NCBI RefSeq assembly: GCF_014197055.1 | Contig: NZ_JACIEW010000006.1 | Coordinates: 1 to 64,000 of the forward strand | Length of the DNA: 64,000 nucleotides | Source: Devosia subaequoris | Lineage (GTDB): Bacteria > Pseudomonadota > Alphaproteobacteria > Rhizobiales > Devosiaceae | Direction of reading: 5' to 3' | Part shown: positions 52,108-61,211 of the stretch, one piece after another | How positions within the stretch are numbered: position 1 is the first letter of the stretch | Layout: every line of letters begins with the position of its first letter | Made by a program: the position numbers and the translations under genes | Notes under the pieces: generated by a model | Told to the model about the DNA's origin: nothing | Database searches by the model: none | The model's input: only the letters and a program-made list of their open reading frames with translations

Positions 52108-53540
52108 TGCGCATTGCCGTTGCTGGCCTGCATACTGAATGCAGCACCTATAACCCCGTCCTGGCGCGCGAAGCCGATTTTCGCGTGCTGCGCGGTCCAG
52201 CGATGCTCAAGGATCAATATTTCGACTTCCTGACGCATTTTCCCGCCGAGTTCGTGACCATCCTGCATGCCCGCGCCATTGCCGGCGGGCCGGTGGAACG
52301 GGCGCTTTATGACCGCTGGAAGGCCGAGATTCTCGATGGCCTCAAAGCCGCTCTGCCGCTCGATGGCGTTTATCTGGCCATGCACGGCGCCATGCATGTC
52401 GAAGGCATGTTCGATGCCGAGGGCGACTTCATTTCGGCGGTGCGCGAGGTGGTGGGCCCGGATGTGATGATCGCGGCGTCCTATGATCTGCATGGCAATG
52501 TTTCGCAGCGTATCATCGACGGGCTGGACATGTTTTCGACCTATCGCACCGCACCGCATATCGACGTGCAGGACACCATGCGTCGTGCCGTGACCATGCT
52601 GGTGCGAGCGCTCAAGACCGGCGTAAAGCCGGTGCTTGCCTGGGCACCGGTGCCGGTGCTGCTGCCGGGCGAGCGCACCTCGACCCAGGACGAGCCGGCG
52701 CGCACATTCTATACGCAAATCCATCAGGTCGAGGAGCCGAGCGGAATCTGGGATGCCAGCTTCCAGGTCGGCTATGTCTGGGCCGACGAGCCGCGCGCCA
52801 CGGCCTGTGCGGTGGTGACCGGCACCGACCGGGCGGCCATCGAGAAGGCGGCGGCCCATCTGGCGCAGGACTATTGGGATATCCGCGAGGGCTTTGTCTT
52901 CGGCATGGAAACCGGCTCGATTGAACAATGCGTGGATCGCGCGGTGACCAGCGAGACCCATCCAGTGGTCCTGGCCGAATCGGGTGACAATCCGACCGGC
53001 GGCGGCGTGGGTGATCGCGCCGAAATGCTGGCAGCGCTGATGGCCAGAGACGCGCAGGGGGTGATTTTTGCCGGCATTGCCGACAAAGCCGCCACGGACG
53101 CCGCATACGCAGCGGGGGTGGGCGCGCGCGTAGCACTTCATATCGGGGCAAGCCTGGACCCAGCGAGCACGCCGGTCGACACCGAGGCCGAGGTGGTGTT
53201 TCTGGTCCAGGCCGAGAGCGCCCATCTGCGCGAAGCGGTGGTGCGGATTGGCGGCATCGACCTGGTGCTGACCGCGCGCCGCCGCCCATTCCACAATATC
53301 CTCGATTTCACCCGGTTGGGGCTCGACCCACAAAGCGCCAAGATCATTGCGGTGAAATCGGGCTATCTCTCGCCCGAACTGGGCCCCATCGCCAATCCGG
53401 GTATCATGGCGCTGTCGCCCGGTGTGGTGGACCAGTTCGTCGAGCGCACCGAGCGCAAGCACACGCCGCGCCCGAGCTATCCATTCGACACGGATTTCGA
53501 CTTCAAGCCAGAAGTGAAGTGGTCGAAACGGGCGGAATAG
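52107..53540 (+). CDS. M81 family metallopeptidase (MlrC-like), second copy
   Basis: A 477-residue M81 protein: N-terminal RIAVAGLHTECSTYNP, MHGAMHVEGMFDAEGD and SYDLHGNVS with candidate zinc ligands, and ESGDNPTGGGVGD in the second domain. It is clearly a paralogue of the 39.5-kb copy but diverged over most of its length. Translationally coupled to the MFS transporter before it and followed by a DeoR regulator and a hydratase-like gene on the same strand, suggesting a small catabolic unit. Confidence 0.88.
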   Translation: MRIAVAGLHTECSTYNPVLAREADFRVLRGPAMLKDQYFDFLTHFPAEFVTILHARAIAGGPVERALYDRWKAEILDGLKAALPLDGVYLAMHGAMHVEGMFDAEGDFISAVREVVGPDVMIAASYDLHGNVSQRIIDGLDMFSTYRTAPHIDVQDTMRRAVTMLVRALKTGVKPVLAWAPVPVLLPGERTSTQDEPARTFYTQIHQVEEPSGIWDASFQVGYVWADEPRATACAVVTGTDRAAIEKAAAHLAQDYWDIREGFVFGMETGSIEQCVDRAVTSETHPVVLAESGDNPTGGGVGDRAEMLAALMARDAQGVIFAGIADKAATDAAYAAGVGARVALHIGASLDPASTPVDTEAEVVFLVQAESAHLREAVVRIGGIDLVLTARRRPFHNILDFTRLGLDPQSAKIIAVKSGYLSPELGPIANPGIMALSPGVVDQFVERTERKHTPRPSYPFDTDFDFKPEVKWSKRAE

Positions 53541-53648
53541 CTGGTCTCTTTCGCCATCTTTCTGCAAGGGGGCGGGTGAGGTCGGTGCACTCCCCCTTCC
53601 CCCTCGCCGCCCTTTCGGTTAATCAGCAAACGAAAGGGAGCGAACGCG

Positions 53649-54416
53649 ATGACCCCATCGATGCGGCAGGCGAAAATCGTCGAGCTGGCGCGCCAGCAGG
53701 GCGAGGTGAGCGTCGAGGAACTGGTTGCCGCCTTCGACGTGACGCCGCAGACGATCCGCAAGGATCTCAATATTCTATGCGACCGGGGGGCGCTGAAACG
53801 CACCCATGGCGGGGCGATGCATCCCTCTGGCGTGGAGAATGTCGAATATGAAGCGCGGCGGCAGATTGCACCGGCGGAAAAGCGCGCCATCGGTCAGGCG
53901 GCCGCGGCGCTGATCCCCGATCACGCTTCCCTGTTCATCAATATCGGTACCACGACCGAAGCCGTCAGCCAGGCGCTCGTCGAGCATCGTGGGCTGATGG
54001 TGATTACCAACAATATCAATGTGGCCAACCACCTGCGCGTGGTGCCCAGCACCGAAGTGGTGATTGCCGGCGGAGTGGTGCGGGCCAGCGATGGCGGCAT
54101 TGTGGGCGAGGCCGCGGTGGATTTCATTCGTCAATTCAAGGTGGATTTTGCCGTCATCGGCGTCTCCGCCATCGACCCGGACGGGGCGCTGCTGGATTTC
54201 GATTTCCGCGAGGTGAAGGTGGCCCAGGCGATTATTGCCAATGCGCGCCATGTGATCGTGGTGGCCGACCAGACCAAGTTTGCCCGCACCGCCCCGGTGC
54301 GCATCGGGCATTTGAGCCAGGCGCACAGTTTCATTACGGACATCTGCCAAGTGGACTCCATTCGCCAGGTCTGTGCAGATGCGGACATCGCATTGATCGA
54401 AACAGGCGCGGCCTGA
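53649..54416 (+). CDS. DeoR/GlpR-family transcriptional regulator
   Basis: A 255-residue DeoR-type repressor. The N-terminal helix-turn-helix is RQAKIVELARQQGEVSVEELVAAFDVTPQTIRKDLNIL, then the sugar-phosphate sensing domain with NIGTTTEAV, ITNNINVA and ADQTKF. AAGGGAG precedes the ATG. It lies 108 bases after the peptidase gene; the gap has GC-rich partial repeats similar to the dispersed family. GlpR-like or sugar-catabolic control of this operon is likely. Confidence 0.92.
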   Translation: MTPSMRQAKIVELARQQGEVSVEELVAAFDVTPQTIRKDLNILCDRGALKRTHGGAMHPSGVENVEYEARRQIAPAEKRAIGQAAAALIPDHASLFINIGTTTEAVSQALVEHRGLMVITNNINVANHLRVVPSTEVVIAGGVVRASDGGIVGEAAVDFIRQFKVDFAVIGVSAIDPDGALLDFDFREVKVAQAIIANARHVIVVADQTKFARTAPVRIGHLSQAHSFITDICQVDSIRQVCADADIALIETGAA

Positions 54417-54438
54417 TTATTCCGGAAATTACAGATCC

Positions 54439-55173
54439 ATGAAGTCCATTGCCGAACTGGCCGCCGCCCTGGTTGCCGCGCATGAGGGCGCCCCTCTGCT
54501 CGACCAGGTTCCCGAGCATTTGCTGCCCGCCGATCTCGACGCGGTCTATGCACTGCAGGACGAGATCATTGCCCAAATCGGCCCGGTGGGCGGCTGGAAG
54601 GTGGCTGCGGGTCTTGGTGATCCACCCCTGTGTGCGCCGATACCGGCCGATCGGTTCCTGGCGACAGCGGACCTGATCGATGGCGAAAAGCAACGCATCT
54701 TCCTGGCCGAAATCGAAGTGGCGGTGCGGCTGGGATCGGACCTGGCGGGGGGTGCTCTGCCCGAGGCCGTTGAGGCAGCTATCGCCAGCCTGCATCCGGC
54801 GATCGAGTTGATCGCCAATCCATTCGTCGATCGGGATGCGACACCGCGGAATCTGCAGCTCGGCGATCTGCAATCGAACGGGGCCGTCATCGTCGGCAGG
54901 GCGATGGACCGCACCATGGTTGACGCGCTTGCGTCATTGCCAGTCACCCTGGAACTCGATGGCAAGCCGACCCATACGGTCAGCAAAGGCGCCAGCTGGG
55001 ACGATATTGTCGGCGCCATTACCTGGCTGGCTGGCCATGCCGAACAGCGCGGGCACAGCCTCAGGGCCGGTCAGGAAATCATTACCGGGGCACGCGCTTT
55101 GGCGCCGCTCAATGGCGCGAAGATGATCGAAGGCGTGCTGGGCGAGTGGGGGCGCGTGAATTGCGGCGTTTGA
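54439..55173 (+). CDS. FAH/2-oxopent-4-enoate hydratase-fold enzyme
   Basis: A 244-residue protein of the MhpD/fumarylacetoacetase superfamily. The GGWKVAAGLGDPP segment and IFLAEIEVAVRLGSDL, with acidic metal-binding residues, identify the fold; the N-terminal helix bundle (SIAELAAALVAAHEG) is hydratase-like. It begins 22 bases after the regulator. Such enzymes hydrate or cleave 2-oxo acids; with L-fuconate dehydratase next door, a role in breaking down a diketo sugar acid is possible but unproven. Confidence 0.82.
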   Translation: MKSIAELAAALVAAHEGAPLLDQVPEHLLPADLDAVYALQDEIIAQIGPVGGWKVAAGLGDPPLCAPIPADRFLATADLIDGEKQRIFLAEIEVAVRLGSDLAGGALPEAVEAAIASLHPAIELIANPFVDRDATPRNLQLGDLQSNGAVIVGRAMDRTMVDALASLPVTLELDGKPTHTVSKGASWDDIVGAITWLAGHAEQRGHSLRAGQEIITGARALAPLNGAKMIEGVLGEWGRVNCGV

Positions 55174-55194
55174 TCCGCAGGTCGCGCTGTCCGT

Positions 55195-56469
55195 TCACCC
55201 CCTGAACACATTTTCCGCAATCGAAACCGGCTTCATCTCGATGGAAAAGCCGGGGCGCGCGGGCGGCATATAGGCCGCGCCCTTGATGACGCAGGGATCG
55301 AGGAAGTGCTCGTGCAGGTGGTCGACATATTCGATCACCCTGCCCTGTTTCTCGCCCGAGACGGCCAGATAGTCGATCATGGAGAGGTGCTGGACATACT
55401 CGCATAGCCCCACGCCGCCGGCATGGGGCCAGACCGGCTTGCCGTATTTGGCGGCCATCAGCAGCACCGAGAGCACTTCGTTGAGCCCCCCGATGCGGCA
55501 GGCATCGATCTGGACGATGTCGATGGCGTCGCGGGTGATGAACTGCTTGAACAGGATCCGGTTCTGGCACATTTCGCCTGTGGCAACCTTCACCGGCCCG
55601 ACGGCCTCGCGGATCTTGCGGTGGCCCTCAACGTCGTCGGGACTGGTCGGCTCTTCGATGAAATAGGGCTCGAACCGCTTGAGCTGGTTCACCCAGTCGA
55701 TGGCCTGATCGACTTCCCAGACCTGGTTGGCGTCAATCATCAAATAGCGGTCCGGGCCCATGATCGAGCGGACGATTTCGAGGCGGCGGACGTCGTCATC
55801 AAGGTCGCGCCCGACCTTCATCTTGATATGGGTGAAGCCGGCTTCCACCGCCTCGGTGGCCAGGCGCGTCAGCTTCTCGTTCGAATAACCCAGCCATCCC
55901 GCCGAGGTTGTGTAGCAGGGATAGCCTTCATTGCGCAGCCGGGCGATGCGTTCGGCCTTGCCCGGTTCGGCGGCGCGGAAAATCTCCAGCGCTTCCTCGG
56001 GGGTGATGGCATCGGTGAGATAGCGGAAGTCGATGATGGAGACGAGCTGTTCGGGGCTCATTTCCGCGACGTAGAGCCAGACCGGCTTGTTGGCACGCTT
56101 GGCCAGCAGGTCCCAGACGGCGTTGACCACGGCACCCGTCGCCAGATGCATGGCGCCCTTGTCCGGCCCAATCCAGCGCAGCTGGCTGTCGCCGGTGACA
56201 TGGCGCCAGAAGCGGCCCGGGTCCTGTTCGATCCAGTCCAGTTCCAGACCGACGACACGGTCGGTCAGCGCATTGATGGCCGCGACCACCACCTCGTTGC
56301 CGCGGCCGATGGTGAAGGTCAGCCCATGGCCTTCACGATCGCCATCGGTCCCCAGCACGACATAGGCGGCAGAGTAGTCGGGGTCCGGGTTCATGGCATC
56401 GGACCCGTCGAGGGACTGGGATGTCGGAAAGCGCAGGTCGTGGGTGCTGAGGGAGGTGATCTTGGTCAT
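55195..56469 (-). CDS. L-fuconate dehydratase (enolase superfamily)
   Basis: A 424-residue enolase-superfamily dehydratase that converts L-fuconate to 2-keto-3-deoxy-L-fuconate. The opening [27 protein letters not shown] pattern is characteristic of this group. Active-site features: K-x-K in HIKMKVG, metal ligands in [16 protein letters not shown] and GEMCQ, and the catalytic histidine in [11 protein letters not shown]. The ATG at 56469 is preferred over a TTG two codons earlier. It follows the SDR and importer genes on the same strand. Confidence 0.9.
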   Translation of the reverse strand: MTKITSLSTHDLRFPTSQSLDGSDAMNPDPDYSAAYVVLGTDGDREGHGLTFTIGRGNEVVVAAINALTDRVVGLELDWIEQDPGRFWRHVTGDSQLRWIGPDKGAMHLATGAVVNAVWDLLAKRANKPVWLYVAEMSPEQLVSIIDFRYLTDAITPEEALEIFRAAEPGKAERIARLRNEGYPCYTTSAGWLGYSNEKLTRLATEAVEAGFTHIKMKVGRDLDDDVRRLEIVRSIMGPDRYLMIDANQVWEVDQAIDWVNQLKRFEPYFIEEPTSPDDVEGHRKIREAVGPVKVATGEMCQNRILFKQFITRDAIDIVQIDACRIGGLNEVLSVLLMAAKYGKPVWPHAGGVGLCEYVQHLSMIDYLAVSGEKQGRVIEYVDHLHEHFLDPCVIKGAAYMPPARPGFSIEMKPVSIAENVFRG

Positions 56470-56484
56470 GTACAACTATCCATA

Positions 56485-56612
56485 AGGCCCCCTCACCCGG
56501 CCCTCCGGGCCGACCTCTCCCCAAAGGGAGAGGTGGGGCATCGCGCCCGTCTTGATATTACGGCTCCTGCGTCCCCTCACCCTTGGGGGAGAGGGTCAGG
56601 GTGAGGGGGCCT
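56485..56612. repeat. Dispersed intergenic palindrome, copy 8
   Basis: Bounded by a perfect 14-base inverted repeat, AGGCCCCCTCACCC (56485-56498) and GGGTGAGGGGGCCT (56599-56612), which encloses GGCCCTCCGGGCC, CCTCTCCCCAAAGGGAGAGG and a CCTCACCCTTGGGGGAGAGGG arm. The clearest full-length copy in the window. Confidence 0.9.
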
Positions 56613-56631
56613 TTCTCACCTCTTCAATGCA

Positions 56632-57363
56632 TCACGCCGTCCAGCCGCCATCGATGATATGGACCTGGCCGGTCGTATAGGTGGCGCCTGCCAGATAGAC
56701 GGCGAGGTCAGCCACTTCCTCGGGCCGGGCGATCCGGCCGATCGGCTGACGGGCGATGAAGGCTTTTTTCGCAGCCTCGAAATCGCCGGTGGCCTTCCAG
56801 CGCTCATGCAGGCTGGGAGAGTCCACCGTGCCGGGGCAGATGGCGTTCACCCGAATATTGGACGTGGTGTAATCGGCGGCGATGGCTTTGGTGAGGCCGA
56901 CAACGGCTGCCTTGGAGATGGTGTAGGCGGCACGGTTGGGCACGCCTTTGATCGAGGAGGCGACCGTGGCCATGTTGATGATCGCCCCATCCTTGCGCTC
57001 GAGCATCTGAGGCAGCACCGCGCGGCAGGTGCGTATCTGCGCCTTGACGTTGAGATCGAGCGCGAAGTCGAGGTCTTCGTCGCTCATTTCGAGGACAGTG
57101 CCGCTATGAACAACTCCGGCGCAGTTGAAGAGCACGTCGATATGGCCGATCTCGGCCACCGCCTGTTTGACAGCATCGCCGGAAAGAACGTCGAGCACCC
57201 GCGTCGTCACATGAGGGATCACATCGAGTTCAGAAAGCAGCGCCGCATTGATGTCAGTGGCGATAACCCTGGCGCCCGCCCGAGCAAAGGCTTCCGCAGA
57301 AGCCCGGCCGATGCCTTGCGCAGCGGCGGTGATAAGGACGGTTTTTCCGGAGAGGTCGGCCAT
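56632..57363 (-). CDS. Short-chain dehydrogenase, probable 2-keto-3-deoxy-L-fuconate or L-fucose dehydrogenase
   Basis: A 243-residue SDR with TAAAQGIGRASAEAFARAGA near the start, FNCAGVVHSG, and catalytic MATVASSIKGVPNRAAYTISKAA. These features resemble 2-keto-3-deoxy-L-fuconate dehydrogenases of the non-phosphorylating fucose route. The ATG at 57363 gives the family start. It sits between L-fuconate dehydratase and the importer, which supports that role; L-fucose dehydrogenase is the main alternative. Confidence 0.85.
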   Translation of the reverse strand: MADLSGKTVLITAAAQGIGRASAEAFARAGARVIATDINAALLSELDVIPHVTTRVLDVLSGDAVKQAVAEIGHIDVLFNCAGVVHSGTVLEMSDEDLDFALDLNVKAQIRTCRAVLPQMLERKDGAIINMATVASSIKGVPNRAAYTISKAAVVGLTKAIAADYTTSNIRVNAICPGTVDSPSLHERWKATGDFEAAKKAFIARQPIGRIARPEEVADLAVYLAGATYTTGQVHIIDGGWTA

Positions 57364-57390
57364 TGCTTGGTCCAATATTGTTTTGTTGGC

Positions 57391-57480
57391 AGCCCTCTCC
57401 GCAAAGGGGAGAAGGCGGCTGAGGGACCAATGCGGTGAGCCCTCAGCCGTTTCGTGCACCCCTCTTCCCAGAGAGAGGAA
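57391..57480. repeat. Dispersed intergenic palindrome, copy 9
   Basis: AGCCCTCTCCGCAAAGGGGAGAAGG, then GGCTGAGGGACC and the inverted GTGAGCCCTCAGCC, and a CCTCTTCCCAGAGAGAGG arm. Fills the gap between the SDR and the binding-protein gene. Confidence 0.8.
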
Positions 57481-57488
57481 TGACGGTC

Positions 57489-58433
57489 TTAGTCGTAAAG
57501 AACGGCCGCGATTTCCGGGTCGTCCATGTTGGTGGCGTCGTAGTAGTAGAAGCCGGTGTCAATCACCTTGGGCAGGTCCTCGCCGTTGAGAGCAGCAACG
57601 GCTGCCTGGACCGTCTGGTAGCCGATGCCGACCGGGTTCTGGGTGATGGCCCCAGCCATGACACCACTCTCAATCATACCCTTCTGGGCCGCACCGCTGT
57701 CGAAGCCGATGACGACGACATCGCTGCCCAGCTCCTGCTTGCCATTGGCAACGCCGATGGCCGAGCCCTCATTGGAGCCGAAGATGCCATCAAGGTCGGG
57801 ATTGGCGAGCAGGATCGACTTGGTGATCTCGGTCGACTGGAGCTGGTCGCCGCCGCCATACTGGATCGAGACGACCTCGATGTTCGGATAGGCTTCCTTC
57901 ATGCGGTTGACGAAACCCTCGACACGGTCGATGCCGGTGCGGCTGGTCTGGTCGTGACCAACCACGGCCACCTTGCCTTCGCCACCGATTTTCTCGGCCA
58001 TGACGTCGGCAGCAAGTGCGGCAGCAGCGACGTTGTCGGTGGTTGCGGTGGCGAGCGGAATGTCGCTGTCGACACCCGAGTCAAAGGCAATGATCGGGAT
58101 GCCGGCATCGTTGGCCTGCTGCAAGAGCGGCAGGGCGGCCTGGCTGTCGAGGGCGGCAAAACCGATCGCGTCAGGCTCGCGCGACAGGGCAGCGGCCAGC
58201 ATGTCCATCTGGCGGTCGACCTGGCTTTCGCTTTCCGGGCCCTCGAAGGTGACGGAGACGCCCAGATCTGCGGCGGCCTGGTCGGCCCCGGCCTTCACGG
58301 CCTGCCAGAACTGGTGCTGGAAGCCTTTTGAAATCAGGGCGATATCGACCTGATCCTGGGCCAATGCGGGGCCGGAAGCGGCGAGCATGGCGACGGCGCT
58401 GATGGCGCCAATTAGACTACGACGGTTGAGCAT
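57489..58433 (-). CDS. Sugar ABC importer substrate-binding protein (RbsB type)
   Basis: A 314-residue periplasmic binding protein, cluster B ribose type. The signal peptide LNRRSLIGAISAVAMLAASGP ends at ALAQ; twin arginines are at residues 4-5 but the motif is not a full Tat consensus. DQVDIALISKGFQHQFWQAVKAGADQAA is the standard family opening. GGGAGG precedes the ATG at 58433. Likely ligand is L-fucose or a related hexose given the neighbours. Confidence 0.92.
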   Translation of the reverse strand: MLNRRSLIGAISAVAMLAASGPALAQDQVDIALISKGFQHQFWQAVKAGADQAAADLGVSVTFEGPESESQVDRQMDMLAAALSREPDAIGFAALDSQAALPLLQQANDAGIPIIAFDSGVDSDIPLATATTDNVAAAALAADVMAEKIGGEGKVAVVGHDQTSRTGIDRVEGFVNRMKEAYPNIEVVSIQYGGGDQLQSTEITKSILLANPDLDGIFGSNEGSAIGVANGKQELGSDVVVIGFDSGAAQKGMIESGVMAGAITQNPVGIGYQTVQAAVAALNGEDLPKVIDTGFYYYDATNMDDPEIAAVLYD

Positions 58434-58521
58434 TGAAATCCTCCCAAATGCTGCTGTGAAACTGCTGAAAACTTGTTCTTCTAGGTTTTGGCGCGCCGGC
58501 GGCACGCAGCGGAGTCGGTGC

Positions 58522-59517
58522 CTAAAGTTTGCGGCGCCGCAGTATGTCGGCATAGACGGCCAGGATGATGATGGTCCCGGTCACCACGGTCTGCCACTCC
58601 TGCGCCACCGAAAGGATGCGCAGGCCATTGGCTAGGACCGAGATGATGAGCGCCCCGATCAGCGTGCCCAGCACGGTGCCACGACCGCCCGAAAGCGAGG
58701 TGCCACCGATGACGACAGCGGCAATGGCTTCAAGCTCGTAACCCTGCCCCAGCGCCGGTTGCGCGGAGTTTAGACGACTGGCGATCAGCACCCCACCCAC
58801 GCCGACAATGGCGCCGGAAAGGGCATAGACCCCGATTTTCCAGCGATCGACATTGACGCCGGACAGCCGCACGGCCTCCTCATTGGAGCCGAGCGCAAAG
58901 GTGTAGCGGCCCAGCGCGGTCTTACCCAGAATAAAGGCGGTGAGCAGGGCGACAAGGAACAGGATCATCACGCCATTGGGCACCGGCACCGCCGGAATGA
59001 TCTGGCCGACGACGGAACCCAGGGCGATCTGGTTAAAGCCGGGCGTGTCGTTGAAATAGATCGGCCGGGTACCCGAGATGACCAGCGAAAGCCCCTTCAG
59101 GATCAGCATCATGCCCAGGGTCGCGATAAAGGGGGGCACCTTGAGCTTGGCGACGACCGTTCCCGAGATCAGCCCGCTCGCCGCACCGGCGAGGATGGCG
59201 CCGAGAATGCCGATCGGCATGGGCAGTCCCCAATAGGTGAGGAAGACGCCCGCGATCACGGCACAGAATGTCATCAGCGTTCCCACCGAAAGGTCGATCC
59301 CGCCGGTGATGATGACCAGGGTCACCGCGATGGCCAGAACGCCATTGACGGCAGTCGCCTGCAGAATGGCCAGGATGTTCTGGGTCTGCATGAAATTGGG
59401 AGACGCCACCGAGAACACGACAACCAAGGCGATTAGGCCGGAAAAGGCCAGCAGGCGATGGAAGGCGCCAGTCATGCGGATGCCGGATTTCTGGGCTGGG
59501 GCAGCGGTGTCGGTCAT
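58522..59517 (-). CDS. Sugar ABC importer permease (RbsC type)
   Basis: A 331-residue permease of the ribose/xylose type with about eight to ten hydrophobic segments. Family marks are [20 protein letters not shown] and the C-terminal [28 protein letters not shown]. Its ATG overlaps the ATPase stop by four bases. Partner of the RbsA-type ATPase. Confidence 0.93.
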   Translation of the reverse strand: MTDTAAPAQKSGIRMTGAFHRLLAFSGLIALVVVFSVASPNFMQTQNILAILQATAVNGVLAIAVTLVIITGGIDLSVGTLMTFCAVIAGVFLTYWGLPMPIGILGAILAGAASGLISGTVVAKLKVPPFIATLGMMLILKGLSLVISGTRPIYFNDTPGFNQIALGSVVGQIIPAVPVPNGVMILFLVALLTAFILGKTALGRYTFALGSNEEAVRLSGVNVDRWKIGVYALSGAIVGVGGVLIASRLNSAQPALGQGYELEAIAAVVIGGTSLSGGRGTVLGTLIGALIISVLANGLRILSVAQEWQTVVTGTIIILAVYADILRRRKL

Positions 59518-61070
59518 GCAATCTTCCTTTCGGCATCCGGTCTCATCGCCGCTTCACGCATGGTGGCAAGGCGCATAATTTCCTCCTGGCTGGCATCGCC
59601 CGGCAGGATCCCGGTCATCCGCCCCTCGCACATGACGGCAATACGGTGGCTGAGACGCAGAATCTCGGGCAGCTCGGAGGAAATGACGATGATCGCCTTG
59701 CCCTGAGCGGCGAGGTTGTTGAGCAATTTATAGATTTCGGATTTGGCGCCGACATCGATGCCGCGAGTTGGCTCATCGAAGATCAGAATGTCACAATCGC
59801 GCAGCAGCCATTTGGCGATGACCACCTTCTGCTGATTGCCGCCCGAGAGCAGCCGGGCTTCCTGGGTGTCGCCGGGCGTCTTGATGGCCAGCTGGCGGAT
59901 GTAATCGCGAGCCGACTTTTCCATCCCCGCCTCGTCGAGCACGCCGGCGGGATTGGTAAACCGCTCCAAGCTGGCCAGGGCGATATTGTTGCGAACATCC
60001 ATGCCGGTGGCCAGGCCGAAGAGCTTGCGGTCTTCAGACAGATAGCCGATGCCTTTGGCCACAGCATCGCGTGGCGCGGTGATGCCGACGCGCTCGCCGT
60101 GCACCCAGATCTCTCCGCTTTCCTTGCGATCAGCGCCAAAAATAGCGCGGGCCACCTCGGTTCGCCCAGCACCCATCAGGCCGGCAAAGCCAAGGATTTC
60201 GCCCTGTCGCACGGAGAAGCTGACGTCGCGTATCTCGCGGCCGCGATTGAGCCCCTTGACCTCGAGCGCGACCGGCTGGCCGGAGGTGTCAGGAATGGCG
60301 TGCGCTTCGGTATTCAGTGTGCGGCCCACCATCATGGAGATGATGGTCTCCATAGGTGTTTCGGCCGCCGGCACCGTGCCGACATATTCGCCGTCGCGCA
60401 TGACCGTCACGCGATCCGAAATGCGTTTGATCTCATCCATCTTGTGCGAGATGTAGACGATACCCACACCCTCGGCCTTGAGCCGGTTGATGATGGCGAA
60501 AAGCTCGGCGATTTCGGCGTCGTTGAGCGCAGCTGTGGGCTCGTCCATGATCAACACACGGCTGCGATAGGACAGTGCCTTGGCGATTTCCACCATTTGC
60601 TGTTTGGCAATGGTCAGCGTCTCCACCAGCACGGTTGGCGAGAGGCTGAGATTCATCGACTTGAAAATGGCGTCGGTGTCGCGGTTGAGCTGGCGCTCAT
60701 CAAGAATGCCGAAGCGGCGCGGTTCGCGGCCGATGAAAATATTCTGCGCGGCTGTCAGATCGCGCATCAGGGCCAGTTCCTGGTGGATAATGGAGATGCC
60801 GGCGTCCTGAGCCTGGCGTGGCGAGGTGATCTCGGCCGGCTTGCCATCAAGCAGAACTTCGCCCGCATCCCGGTCATAGACACCGGACAGCACCTTCATC
60901 AGGGTCGACTTACCCGCGCCATTCTCGCCCATCAGGGCGTGGACTTCGCCGGGCAGCAGTTCGAACTGCGCCTGGCTGAGCGCCCGCACGCCGGGAAACG
61001 ACTTGTCGATGTTGCGCATTTCTACCAGCGGCACGGTTCGTGCCGCAGCATCGATTGTCGATCCTCCCAT
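59514..61070 (-). CDS. Sugar ABC importer ATPase (RbsA type, two nucleotide-binding domains)
   Basis: A 518-residue double ATPase. The first domain has [16 protein letters not shown], signature-like [23 protein letters not shown], and the second has the degenerate Walker [17 protein letters not shown], as normal in RbsA/XylG proteins, with [16 protein letters not shown] and [19 protein letters not shown] precedes the ATG. First gene of the sugar operon transcribed leftward from the FadR-type operator region. Confidence 0.94.
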   Translation of the reverse strand: MGGSTIDAAARTVPLVEMRNIDKSFPGVRALSQAQFELLPGEVHALMGENGAGKSTLMKVLSGVYDRDAGEVLLDGKPAEITSPRQAQDAGISIIHQELALMRDLTAAQNIFIGREPRRFGILDERQLNRDTDAIFKSMNLSLSPTVLVETLTIAKQQMVEIAKALSYRSRVLIMDEPTAALNDAEIAELFAIINRLKAEGVGIVYISHKMDEIKRISDRVTVMRDGEYVGTVPAAETPMETIISMMVGRTLNTEAHAIPDTSGQPVALEVKGLNRGREIRDVSFSVRQGEILGFAGLMGAGRTEVARAIFGADRKESGEIWVHGERVGITAPRDAVAKGIGYLSEDRKLFGLATGMDVRNNIALASLERFTNPAGVLDEAGMEKSARDYIRQLAIKTPGDTQEARLLSGGNQQKVVIAKWLLRDCDILIFDEPTRGIDVGAKSEIYKLLNNLAAQGKAIIVISSELPEILRLSHRIAVMCEGRMTGILPGDASQEEIMRLATMREAAMRPDAERKIA

Positions 61071-61146
61071 TGGTAGCCTCCCATAGCCATCCGGTCTTGT
61101 GCCGGACTTCCGATGCCAGCATGAGGTAATGGCAAGTTCGCCTGGC

Positions 61147-61164
61147 TGTCAAGTGGTCAGACCA
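61147..61164 (-). promoter_or_regulatory. FadR-type operator next to the importer promoter
   Basis: TGGTCAGACCA (61154-61164) is a perfect 11-base palindrome with the GGTC/GACC half-site form typical of FadR-subfamily GntR regulators. On the minus strand TTGACA (61152-61147) follows directly, a likely -35 for the importer operon; the -10 is weak. The divergent GntR gene starts at 61212. Binding is inferred. Confidence 0.6.
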
Positions 61165-61211
61165 GTAGACAGGCGGACGGCTTCTGTTTATGAGTTGGCG
61201 AGGGGAGAACC

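Noticed and set aside
59646..61076. 476-codon open frame antisense to the RbsA-type gene
   Set aside because: The minus-strand ATPase has complete motifs and a ribosome site; the antisense product matches nothing.
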